Positions 8,626 through 16,012 of a stretch of DNA of 64,000 bases are shown here, piece by piece. This DNA comes from Thalassospira australica (lineage in GTDB: Bacteria > Pseudomonadota > Alphaproteobacteria > Rhodospirillales > Thalassospiraceae), in contig NZ_JRJE01000032.1 in assembly GCF_000763295.1 (NCBI RefSeq), forward strand, positions 1-64,000, given 5' to 3'. The notes beneath the pieces were generated by a model. That model was not told the origin of the DNA, did no database searches, and worked only from the letters and a program-made list of their open reading frames with translations. Made by a program: the position numbers and the translations under genes. Each line of letters starts with the position of its first letter. The stretch's first letter is position 1.

Positions 8626-9828
8626 TTAAACGGCAAGAGCAGCCAACAGGTCTTCCTTAAGGTCATCAACATCTTCAAGACCGACAGAAAGACGCAGCAT
8701 TCCTTCGGTGATTCCCATCGCAATTTTATCCTCGGCCGGGACACGCTGGTGGGTCGTCGTCCAAGGATGGGTCGCCAGGCTTTTCGCATCACCAAGGTTA
8801 TTGGAAATATCAATCAGCTTAAGGTTATCAAGAAGCGAGAAGGCCGCTTTCTTCCCACCGGCAAGCTCAATCGCGATCAATCCACCACCACGGCCAGACA
8901 TCTGTTTCATGGCCAATTCATGCTGCGGGTGACTTTTCAGTCCCGGATACAGAACGCGCGACACCTGCGGCTGTTCCGAGAGAAACTCGGCCAATGCCGA
9001 TGCATTGCGGATATGTTGGTCTACACGCAGGTTAAGGGTTTCAAGCCCCTTAAGCAGAACCCACGCGTTAAATGCGCTCATGGTCGGGCCGGTATGACGC
9101 AGGAAGGTGGTCAGATGTTCATCATGCCATTCCTTGTCATTAAACAGGATCGCCCCGCCAAGACAGCGCCCCTGACCATCAATATGCTTGGTCGCGGAAT
9201 ACACAACGATATCAGCCCCAAGCTCCATCGGCTTTTGCAGGACCGGGGTGGCAAAAACGTTATCAACAACGACCTTTGCACCAACCTTATGCGCCAGATC
9301 CGCAATGAACGGGATATCAAGAACCTCAAGCGTCGGGTTGGACGGAGTTTCAAGAAACACCGCATCTGCCGGTTTCGACAGCGCCTGTTCCCAAGCAGCC
9401 CGGTCCGTGCCGTCCACCAGTTCCGTCTCCACACCAAACCGGGGCAACAGGGTGGTCAGAATAAATTCGCATGACCCAAAAAGCGCACGCGATCCAACAA
9501 CACGACCACCGGCCTTTGTACAGGCCGCCAACGCATTCCAGACAGCCGACATCCCCGATGCCGTCGCCCGACAATATTGCGCCCCTTCGATCAGCGCCAA
9601 CCGCTCTTCAAACATGCCAACGGTCGGATTGGCAAAACGTGAGTAAACATAACGTTCCGGCCCGCTGCCATCAAAGGACGCCTCGGCCTCTGCTGCGGTG
9701 TCATACACATATCCGGAATTCATATAGATGGCTTCTGAAGTCTCGGAAAAGCCGCTGCGGGCCGTACCACCCCGAACAGATCGGGTCGCCGCGCGCCAGT
9801 TATCGGAAGCCTTTTTTTCGGTCGTCAT
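8626..9828 (-). CDS. metZ: O-succinylhomoserine sulfhydrylase
   Basis: A 400-residue PLP enzyme of the Cys/Met metabolism family. It condenses O-succinylhomoserine with sulfide to give homocysteine, the direct-sulfhydrylation route to methionine. Visible features are RYVYSRFANPT, the PSNPTLEV loop and the cofactor lysine in YSATKHIDGQG. The start at 9828 (MTTEKKASD) follows AGGAG; the longer frame would run into the leader hairpin. Expression should be controlled by the SAM-II riboswitch and terminator directly upstream. An O-acetylhomoserine or cystathionine-type activity cannot be fully excluded, but the SAM-II leader and the overall sequence favour MetZ. Confidence 0.94.
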   Translation of the reverse strand: MTTEKKASDNWRAATRSVRGGTARSGFSETSEAIYMNSGYVYDTAAEAEASFDGSGPERYVYSRFANPTVGMFEERLALIEGAQYCRATASGMSAVWNALAACTKAGGRVVGSRALFGSCEFILTTLLPRFGVETELVDGTDRAAWEQALSKPADAVFLETPSNPTLEVLDIPFIADLAHKVGAKVVVDNVFATPVLQKPMELGADIVVYSATKHIDGQGRCLGGAILFNDKEWHDEHLTTFLRHTGPTMSAFNAWVLLKGLETLNLRVDQHIRNASALAEFLSEQPQVSRVLYPGLKSHPQHELAMKQMSGRGGGLIAIELAGGKKAAFSLLDNLKLIDISNNLGDAKSLATHPWTTTHQRVPAEDKIAMGITEGMLRLSVGLEDVDDLKEDLLAALAV

Positions 9829-9870
9829 CGTCTTGCTCCTACATGCCCGGATATGGTGCGGTCCGGACAC

Positions 9871-9906
9871 AAAAAAAACCCTGACCGGCATGAATGGGTC
9901 AGGGCT
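9871..9906 (-). terminator. Intrinsic terminator in the metZ leader
   Basis: On the minus strand CCCTGACC and GGTCAGGG pair around a short loop and are followed by eight T (complement of the A run 9871-9878), 43 bases before the metZ ATG. It lies just downstream of the SAM-II aptamer and is probably its expression platform. Confidence 0.88.
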
Positions 9907-9914
9907 GAAGCCTT

Positions 9915-9972
9915 CCTACCCCTCTTTAGCGATTTTTTACGTGGCCGCAAGCCGGTCGACAAATCCCACGAT
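9915..9972 (-). promoter_or_regulatory. SAM-II riboswitch upstream of metZ
   Basis: Minus-strand order: CGTGG (9970-9966), GATTT (9965-9961), a loop with GACCGGCTTGCGG, then CCACG (9944-9940) and AAATC (9935-9931), followed by GCTAAAGAGGGG. CGTGG pairs with CCACG and GATTT with AAATC in the interleaved order of an H-type pseudoknot. Both the conserved loop and the GCTAAAG tail match the SAM-II class known upstream of met genes in alphaproteobacteria. Together with the terminator that follows, it should shut off metZ when S-adenosylmethionine is abundant. Confidence 0.87.
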
Positions 9973-10207
9973 GCGCAAACGATACGTCCAGTTTTCCCCT
10001 GCGTCAAGCACCTCGCCATCAGGACTTTTACGCATTTCAATATCGGCTCAAGCCCGGCTGTGAACAAATTCCCCTCACGCAATGGTGAAAGCAGTTCATG
10101 AGCAAGTTTTGAATTTTCTCTCTAATGTTGGGGCAAATAATGCGATCCTGTTTGCTAGGGTCTGCATTTCGCCCCATGGAAACAGACCCTGCAAGAGACT
10201 GAAATCA

Positions 10208-11002
10208 ATGACCAAGACCAGCTTCATGGCGTCACAATTGCCCGATCAGAAATCAGACAACGCCCCAGAAACAACCCCGCAGCAAAAGCCGCTTTGGCGA
10301 AAACTTTTGCCCGTGCTGGTTTTGGTCGCAGGACTGGCTGTGGCCTGGGCAAGCGGGATTTTGGATCTGCTGTCATTTGATACATTGCGCGAAAATCGCG
10401 ACCTGTTGCAGGGCTTTGTCGCAGACAATCCGTTTTCGAGCGTTCTGTTCTTTATGGGGCTTTATATTGTTTCGGTTGCCCTGTCGCTGCCGATCGGGTC
10501 GGTTTTGACCATCACAGGCGGTTTCCTGTTTGGATCGGTTTTTGCCACGACCTATGTTGTGGTTGCTGCAACGATTGGGGCAACGATTGTTTATCTTGCG
10601 GCACGTTATGCGTTCTATGACCTGATGCGCGCCAAGGCGGGGAACGCCGTTCGCAAAATGGAACAAGGCTTTGCTGAAAATGCCTTTAGCTATCTGATGG
10701 TTTTGCGCCTGATCCCGATCTTTCCATTCTGGCTGGTTAACCTTGTCCCGGCGTTGATTGGGGTAAAACTGCGCTCCTTTGTACTGGGCACCATGACCGG
10801 CATTATTCCGGGGTCATTTGTCTATGCCTCCATCGGCGATGGGTTGGGCGCGCTGTTTGATCAGGGCAAGACGCCTGATCTTGGCATCATCTTTGAACCA
10901 CGCATCCTGACACCGATCGTCGGGTTGGCGGTGCTGGCACTGCTGCCGGTTGCTTACAAGAAACTGCGCAAACCAAAGAACGAGGCCCCCATCAATGAAT
11001 AA
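10208..11002 (+). CDS. TVP38/TMEM64 family (DedA-like) membrane protein
   Basis: An integral inner-membrane protein of 264 residues with about five to six hydrophobic segments. The family core is visible: SLPIGSVLTITGGFLFG, then RLIPIFPFWLVNLVPALIGV and the GTMTGIIPGSFVYASIG segment. Relatives are thought to act in lipid handling or ion-coupled transport; the substrate is unknown. Its last eight bases overlap the start of the flavin oxidoreductase gene, so the two are translationally coupled. Similar pairs and even fusions of these two families occur in other bacteria. The ATG at 10208 was chosen over the longer frame starting at 10082. Confidence 0.86.
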   Translation: MTKTSFMASQLPDQKSDNAPETTPQQKPLWRKLLPVLVLVAGLAVAWASGILDLLSFDTLRENRDLLQGFVADNPFSSVLFFMGLYIVSVALSLPIGSVLTITGGFLFGSVFATTYVVVAATIGATIVYLAARYAFYDLMRAKAGNAVRKMEQGFAENAFSYLMVLRLIPIFPFWLVNLVPALIGVKLRSFVLGTMTGIIPGSFVYASIGDGLGALFDQGKTPDLGIIFEPRILTPIVGLAVLALLPVAYKKLRKPKNEAPINE

Positions 11003-12422
11003 GGTCATCACAACCGATATCTGCGTTATTGGCGCCGGATCAGGTGGTCTGTCGGTTGCGGCAGGTGCGGTTCAAATGGGGGCCGACGTGGTCCTGATTG
11101 AAAAGGGCAAAATGGGCGGCGATTGCCTGAACACCGGCTGTGTTCCGTCCAAGGCATTGCTTGCCGCCGGACATGCCGCAGAAAACGCCAGAACAGCATC
11201 GCACTTTGGCGTATCTACCGGGCCGGTAGAGGTCGATTTTGGCGCGGCGATGGATCATGTTCATTCCGTCATTGCCGGGATTGCCCCCCATGATTCGGTT
11301 GAACGGTTCGAAGAACTTGGCTGCACGGTCATTCAGGCCGAGGCCCGCTTTACCGGGCCGGGTGAAGTTATCGCCGGTGATAAAACCGTCAAAGCCAAAC
11401 GGTTCGTTGTCGCCACCGGATCACGCGCGGCAGTGCCACCGATCCCGGGGCTTGAGGCTGTTGGCTACTTCACCAACGAAACCATTTTCGAAAACCGGAG
11501 CTCCCCCGACCACCTGATCATTATTGGCGGCGGCCCAATTGGCCTTGAAATGGCCCAGGCCCATCAACAACTCGGCGCCAAGGTCACCGTGATCGAAATG
11601 ATGAACATCCTGCCCAAGGATGACCCTGATCTGGTTTCCGTCGTGCGCGAACAGATCAAGGCAAGTGGTATCAGCCTGTATGAACAAGCAAAAACCAAGG
11701 AAATCCTTGAAGTTGCCGACCGCATCCGTGTTGTCATCGAACATGACGGCATCGAAATCACGCTTGAAGGCAGTCATCTTTTGCTGGCAACCGGGCGCAA
11801 ACCCAATGTTGAAAACCTGGGTCTGTCAAACGCCGGCATTGAATATGACCAGCGTGGCATTTCTGTGGATGCGCGCCTTCGCAGTTCAAACCGCAAGGTC
11901 TTTGCCATTGGCGATGTGACCGGGGGGCTGCAATTTACCCATATGGCGGGCTATGACGCGGGCATCGTAATCCGTAACGCATTGTTCCGCCTTCCGGCCA
12001 AGATTGATCACAGCGCGGTTCCATGGGTGACCTATACACACCCGGAACTGGCACAGGTCGGCATGACGGAAACCGACGCACGGCAGAAATTTGGTGACGA
12101 TATCCGCGTTGTCACGTGGGATTATGCCGAAAATGACCGCGCCCGGGCCGAGGCCGACACAACAGGCTTCATCAAGGTCGTCACCACCCGAAGGGGCAGG
12201 ATACTCGGTGCCGGGATTGTCGGGCGTCAGGCCGGTGAGTTGATCGGTGTCTGGGCGCTGGCGATCTCGCAAAAGATGAAGATCGGGGCAATCGCCGGAA
12301 TGATCGCGCCCTATCCCACATTGGGCGAACTTTCCAAACGTGTTGCCGGTGCCTGGTACACGCCCAGCCTGTTTAGCGCCAAAACACGCAAGATAGTCCG
12401 CTTTCTTTTGAATCTGGGATAA
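10995..12422 (+). CDS. FAD-dependent pyridine nucleotide-disulfide oxidoreductase (mercuric reductase/Lpd-like)
   Basis: A 475-residue flavoprotein. It has the FAD-binding GAGSGG (13-18), the redox-active disulfide C44-X4-C49 in GGDCLNTGCVPSK, the NAD(P)-binding GGGPIGLEMA and the second FAD motif VFAIGDV. Two family features are missing: no vicinal cysteines as in MerA, and the catalytic His of the HPT motif of lipoamide/glutathione reductases is replaced in APYPTLGE. It is therefore unlikely to be a housekeeping dihydrolipoamide dehydrogenase. The gene starts inside the end of the TVP38 gene; a redox partner role for that membrane protein is inference. Confidence 0.85.
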   Translation: MNKVITTDICVIGAGSGGLSVAAGAVQMGADVVLIEKGKMGGDCLNTGCVPSKALLAAGHAAENARTASHFGVSTGPVEVDFGAAMDHVHSVIAGIAPHDSVERFEELGCTVIQAEARFTGPGEVIAGDKTVKAKRFVVATGSRAAVPPIPGLEAVGYFTNETIFENRSSPDHLIIIGGGPIGLEMAQAHQQLGAKVTVIEMMNILPKDDPDLVSVVREQIKASGISLYEQAKTKEILEVADRIRVVIEHDGIEITLEGSHLLLATGRKPNVENLGLSNAGIEYDQRGISVDARLRSSNRKVFAIGDVTGGLQFTHMAGYDAGIVIRNALFRLPAKIDHSAVPWVTYTHPELAQVGMTETDARQKFGDDIRVVTWDYAENDRARAEADTTGFIKVVTTRRGRILGAGIVGRQAGELIGVWALAISQKMKIGAIAGMIAPYPTLGELSKRVAGAWYTPSLFSAKTRKIVRFLLNLG

Positions 12423-12501
12423 CGATCGCAGCTTCGGCGTGCCTTATGTCAAGCACCTCTATTGCTGTACTTTTTTCATGCTCTTGGCCTAACATCACCT
12501 G

Positions 12502-13983
12502 ATGGAACGTCCGCATCTTAAATTGCCCCCGTGGGCCAAGTCGCTTTCGGCACGCCTTTTGGTGCTGACGGTCAGCTTTGTCATGCTTGCGGAAATTTTC
12601 GTCTTTGCCCCATCGGTTGCGCGCTTTCGGATTGACTGGCTGAAGTCTCATCTTGATTCCGGTTACCTTGCTGCCCTTGCCTTGGAAGCCACCCCCGATC
12701 AGATGATACCCGATGATCTGGAAAAGGAACTGCTGTCCAATGCCGGGATTGAGGCCGTCATCCTGCGCCGCGAAGACCGCAAACTGTTGCTGCAGCGTGA
12801 CGACATGCCCGCCAAGGTCGACAAGGATATCCACCTGACCGACTTTTCCATCCCGATGGCCTTGATGGAAGGGCTATCAACCCTGTTGCAAACAGGCGAC
12901 CGTGTCTTGCGTGTTGTTGGTATGCCCTCCATGGCACCGGATTTTGAGATCGAGGTGCTTGTTCACGAAAAAAGCCTGACAGATGCCATGCGCAATTTCG
13001 GTTGGCGTGTGTTTGGCCTGTCGCTGATGATTTCGTTCTTTACCGCCGGATTGGTGTATTTCGCCCTCAACCGATTGCTTGTGCGCCCGATGCGTATCCT
13101 GACCCGTGACATGATCCGCTTTCGCGAAGATCCACAGGATCCATCAGCAATCATCACACCGGTCGAACGTGATGATGAAATCGGCGTGGCGCGCCAGGAA
13201 CTGGCAATCATGCAACAAGATATTCAGGCGATGCTCAACCAGCGGCGCAGGCTGGCCGCCCTTGGCACAGCAGCCACCAAGATCAGCCATGATCTGCGCA
13301 ATGCGCTGGCAACCTCGATGCTCATGACCGAACAACTCGCCAAAAGCGAAGATGACGAGGTCCGGGCAGTTGTCCCGCGCCTGTTATCGTCGATGGAACG
13401 TGCGGTCTATATCAGCGAACAAACCCTGTCATTTGCCCGTGAAACCCCGCCACCACGTGATCTGGCGACCTTCACACTGATCGAACTGGTTGAAGAAGTC
13501 CGCGAACATGTCCTGCTTCAAAAATCCGAACTGCTGATCGATGGCGCAATTACCGATGGTTCGGGCGACGCAGAACCCTGTTTGGCGCGCATTGATATCG
13601 ACCTGCCAGAAGACATCATGCTCGAAGCGGACTATGACATGCTGTTTCGCGCCTTTAACAACCTGATCCGCAACCCGCTTGAAGCTGGCGCAACAGCAAT
13701 CACCATTACCCACAAAATCGGAATGGTTGCCGACACAATAGACGAATCGGCTAAGGCACGCAGTTTCATTGAAGTTTTCATCACCGACAACGGCCCCGGA
13801 TTGCCGGAAAAAGCCATCAAGAACCTTTTTGTTCCCTTTGCCGGAAGCGGACGCGAAGGCGGCACCGGACTTGGACTTGCCATCGCACGGGAATTGATCA
13901 GCACCCATAACGGGGAACTTCGCCTCAATGCAACAGGGCCAGACGGCGCAGTTTTCAGCGTAAAGCTGCCTTTTGGAGCCTGA
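12502..13983 (+). CDS. Sensor histidine kinase (orphan)
   Basis: A 493-residue membrane kinase. Two transmembrane segments (about 15-35 and 165-190) enclose a periplasmic domain of about 130 residues. A HAMP linker follows (LLVRPMRILTRDMIRF to DDEIGVARQ). The phosphorylated histidine is H263 in KISHDLRN, and the ATP-binding domain shows NPLEAGA, DNGPGLP and GTGLGLAIA (from about 454). No response-regulator gene lies next to it in the window, so its partner and stimulus are unknown. It may share a transcript with the two genes before it, since the gap is 79 bases. Confidence 0.92.
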   Translation: MERPHLKLPPWAKSLSARLLVLTVSFVMLAEIFVFAPSVARFRIDWLKSHLDSGYLAALALEATPDQMIPDDLEKELLSNAGIEAVILRREDRKLLLQRDDMPAKVDKDIHLTDFSIPMALMEGLSTLLQTGDRVLRVVGMPSMAPDFEIEVLVHEKSLTDAMRNFGWRVFGLSLMISFFTAGLVYFALNRLLVRPMRILTRDMIRFREDPQDPSAIITPVERDDEIGVARQELAIMQQDIQAMLNQRRRLAALGTAATKISHDLRNALATSMLMTEQLAKSEDDEVRAVVPRLLSSMERAVYISEQTLSFARETPPPRDLATFTLIELVEEVREHVLLQKSELLIDGAITDGSGDAEPCLARIDIDLPEDIMLEADYDMLFRAFNNLIRNPLEAGATAITITHKIGMVADTIDESAKARSFIEVFITDNGPGLPEKAIKNLFVPFAGSGREGGTGLGLAIARELISTHNGELRLNATGPDGAVFSVKLPFGA

Positions 13984-14069
13984 GTCTTTCGCGTCGCACC
14001 ACCGCAGCGCACTCAATAAATAGATTTAAACTATCGATGTTTATTTTATATTCGATTTTATCTTTCGGC

Positions 14070-14347
14070 CGATATTTGCCACCTTGGGTTCAGGCGATGC
14101 CGGACCTAATCCCGATCCCCGATCCGCTCCTGACCCAAGGTTCGGTATCGCCCAACCGATTTCCGCCAAATTCATGACGTCTGCAAGAAGATCAGCTGAT
14201 CGGCAATATACCGGTCATGCGCCTTGCGGTTGATGTGAATGACGGCGACACAGCATAATCCTTGCCGGATTATCTTCTGGGGACGTTCATCTGTCCCCAC
14301 CCTCAAATCCCCTTGCCATTTCCCCTGGCAAGGGGTGTCTTTTTTGC
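14070..14347 (+). ncRNA. Candidate structured non-coding RNA
   Basis: This gene-free stretch follows a very AT-rich block (14015-14066) that could hold a promoter. It contains two interleaved pairings, 14083-14095 with 14130-14141 and 14094-14102 with 14145-14153. Next come a palindrome (14190-14201), stems ATAATCC/GGATTAT (14255-14273) and GGGGAC/GTCCCC (14279-14298), and a strong terminator (14309-14346). The gene to the right is on the other strand, so the terminator must end a rightward transcript: either a free RNA or the 3' tail of the kinase mRNA. I could not match it to 6S, tmRNA, RNase P or any known riboswitch. Confidence 0.5.
14309..14346 (+). terminator. Intrinsic terminator of the candidate RNA or kinase transcript
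   Basis: CCCCTTGCCA (14309-14318) pairs perfectly with TGGCAAGGGG (14326-14335) and is followed by TGTCTTTTTT. The reverse strand has no T run after the stem, so it works rightward only. Confidence 0.88.
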
Positions 14348-14355
14348 AGGTTTCC

Positions 14356-14964
14356 CTAGGCTGGCCGCTCTGTCGATGCACGGATATCGTCAATCTGCGC
14401 ACGCAAGAAACACTCTTCTGCGTGATCATTGATCAGCCCCATGGCCTGCATGAAGGCAAACACTGTCGTCGGACCAAGGAATTTCCATCCCCGTTTCTTA
14501 AGGTCCTTTGAAAGGGCAACCGAGGCCGGTGAAGTCGACATCGTCTGTGGCGCACCAAGTGCGTCTGGATCGGGTTCGAACCGCCAGAAATAGGCCGCAA
14601 GCGATCCTTCCTGGTCCACCATTTCACAGGCACGTTTGGCGTTATTGATCGACGCTTCGATCTTGCCACGATGACGGATAATGCCCGCATCGCCCAGCAA
14701 CCTCTCGACATCTGCGTCATCAAACAATGCCACCTTGCGAAAATCAAACCCGGCAAAGGCTGCACGGAAGTTTTCGCGCTTTGCCAGAATGGTGCGCCAA
14801 CTCAATCCCGACTGAAACCCTTCAAGACAGATCTTCTCAAACAGGCGAATATCATCGGTAACAGGAAACCCCCACTCGGTATCGTGATAGGCATCAAATT
14901 CCGGGGCTGCGTTACACCATGAGCAACGCCGTTTTCCATCGCGCCCAATAATTGTGTTGCTCAT
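14356..14964 (-). CDS. tag: DNA-3-methyladenine glycosylase I
   Basis: Removes 3-methyladenine from alkylated DNA as the first step of base excision repair. The 202-residue protein matches the Tag family: RRCSWCNAAPEFDAYHDTEWG at the N-terminus with zinc-site cysteine and histidine, the FEKICLEGFQSGLSWRTIL helix, and the C-terminal GPTTVFAFMQAMGLINDH that supplies the other zinc ligands. It starts three bases after the YciI gene stop and is the last gene of a tetR-yciI-tag operon. That arrangement implies control by the TetR protein. Confidence 0.95.
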   Translation of the reverse strand: MSNTIIGRDGKRRCSWCNAAPEFDAYHDTEWGFPVTDDIRLFEKICLEGFQSGLSWRTILAKRENFRAAFAGFDFRKVALFDDADVERLLGDAGIIRHRGKIEASINNAKRACEMVDQEGSLAAYFWRFEPDPDALGAPQTMSTSPASVALSKDLKKRGWKFLGPTTVFAFMQAMGLINDHAEECFLRAQIDDIRASTERPA

Positions 14965-14967
14965 TCT

Positions 14968-15261
14968 TCACCCCATCAGAAATTCAAGACGCGGATCGGC
15001 GCGCGCAGGCGAAATTTCAAGAATTTCTGCTGTCACAATCCCTTCAATTACGAACGGGTCATCATTCACGCGCGCTTCGATCTCCCCACGCGACACCCCA
15101 TGCGCCAGAACCGCGCCCCCCATATTGGGCTGCACGCTGCCGACCATCAGAAACACCCCATCATCAAACCCCTGTTTGATCCAGGCCTTGTGGGCGTCCA
15201 TGAATTCCGGGGCTTTTGCACGGTTTTCAGCAAACTTCAAAAAGATGGCAAACATGTTCAA
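14968..15261 (-). CDS. YciI family protein
   Basis: A 97-residue single-domain YciI/dimeric alpha-beta barrel protein. The family pattern is visible in AHKAWIKQGFDDGVFLMVGSVQP and the DPFVIEGIVTAEI segment with its conserved D-P-F. Members are small homodimers whose biochemical role is mostly unknown. The gene lies between the tetR regulator (21-base gap) and tag (3-base gap). Start may be ATG 15261 or ATG 15255. Confidence 0.85.
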   Translation of the reverse strand: MNMFAIFLKFAENRAKAPEFMDAHKAWIKQGFDDGVFLMVGSVQPNMGGAVLAHGVSRGEIEARVNDDPFVIEGIVTAEILEISPARADPRLEFLMG

Positions 15262-15282
15262 TTCCCTGTTCAGAGCGAAGGT

Positions 15283-15861
15283 TCAAGATGTACCAAGCTG
15301 TGCAATCTGATCATCAAGCCAGACGCACATCAAATCGACTTCACGATGCAAAAAACCGTCATCGTCGAAGGCATTGGCAAGGGTCGCAACACCCTGACTG
15401 CGGCCCAGAACATGCATCGCAAGCTCATCTGAGCCTTCCCCAAAGCCCAGCCGTTCAAATTGGCGACACAACCAGCTCCGAAACAGGGTAAAAAGCCCTG
15501 CCGCATCGCTTTGCGCAGCATGGTTTAATTTCGCAAGTTCCGATGAAAGTGTACCGACCGGACAGCCGAACTTTCGGATTTTCTCGCCGTTGACGATCAG
15601 GATGTGGATAAAGCTACGAATACGTTCAGCCGGGTCTGCCCCGGTCACTTCCCAACGGTCCAGCATTTGTTCGGTATTTGTCAAACGCCGGTTGATCACC
15701 CCATCAAGGATGTCGTCCTTGGTTTTGAAATGGTGATAAAAATTGCCCCGCGATATGCCAACACTTCCGGCAATATCGGCAAAGGATGTCGCCTCAAACC
15801 CGCGCTGATAAAACAGCAGGTCCGCTGCCTCCAGAATACGCTCACGTGTTTCTGCCACCAC
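15283..15861 (-). CDS. TetR/AcrR family transcriptional regulator
   Basis: A 192-residue repressor. Its N-terminal 50 residues hold the TetR helix-turn-helix, RILEAADLLFYQRGFEATSFADIAGSVGISRGNFYHHFKTKD in pattern. The C-terminal domain is of the TetR_C class with FGCPVGTLSSELAK, often seen in regulators of YciI or reductase genes. It heads the operon with yciI and tag. Two palindromes just upstream (15893-15910 and 15919-15934) are likely its operators, so the operon is probably autorepressed. Ligand unknown. Confidence 0.9.
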   Translation of the reverse strand: MVAETRERILEAADLLFYQRGFEATSFADIAGSVGISRGNFYHHFKTKDDILDGVINRRLTNTEQMLDRWEVTGADPAERIRSFIHILIVNGEKIRKFGCPVGTLSSELAKLNHAAQSDAAGLFTLFRSWLCRQFERLGFGEGSDELAMHVLGRSQGVATLANAFDDDGFLHREVDLMCVWLDDQIAQLGTS

Positions 15862-15892
15862 TTCGCTCTCCGTTACGCTGATCAGCCCACCG

Positions 15893-15935
15893 TTAGGACA
15901 ATTGACCTAATCTCAATCTAGGACAAACGTCCTAA
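15893..15935. promoter_or_regulatory. Tandem TetR-type operators
   Basis: TTAGG-N8-CCTAA (15893-15910) and TAGGAC-AAAC-GTCCTA (15919-15934) are two inverted repeats sharing the TAGGACAA core, 32 bases and more ahead of the tetR start. Their spacing and shared core suit two dimers of the adjacent TetR protein. Confidence 0.7.
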
Positions 15936-15950
15936 ATTGTCAACATACGC

Positions 15951-15983
15951 AAAAAAACCCTCTGCAGGCCTGCTTGCAGAGGG
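15951..15983 (-). terminator. Intrinsic terminator of the first trkH
   Basis: CCCTCTGCA (15958-15966) pairs with TGCAGAGGG (15975-15983); on the minus strand seven T follow (complement of 15951-15957). Confidence 0.88.
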
Positions 15984-16012
15984 TGGAAAATGCATGTGTA
16001 AATTTCGAAAGA

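Noticed and set aside
8581-9474. A 297-codon plus-strand open frame inside metZ
   Set aside because: It is antisense to metZ, has low-complexity basic composition and no family match.
10995-12422. Annotation as mercuric reductase or dihydrolipoamide dehydrogenase
   Set aside because: Vicinal C-terminal cysteines of MerA and the catalytic His of the HPT motif are both absent, and no mer or 2-oxoacid dehydrogenase genes are near.
14070-14347. 6S RNA, tmRNA or RNase P RNA as identity of the structured region
   Set aside because: None of the conserved sequence blocks (tmRNA tag codons, the RNase P ACAGAA region, 6S closing-stem layout or zapA neighbourhood) is present.
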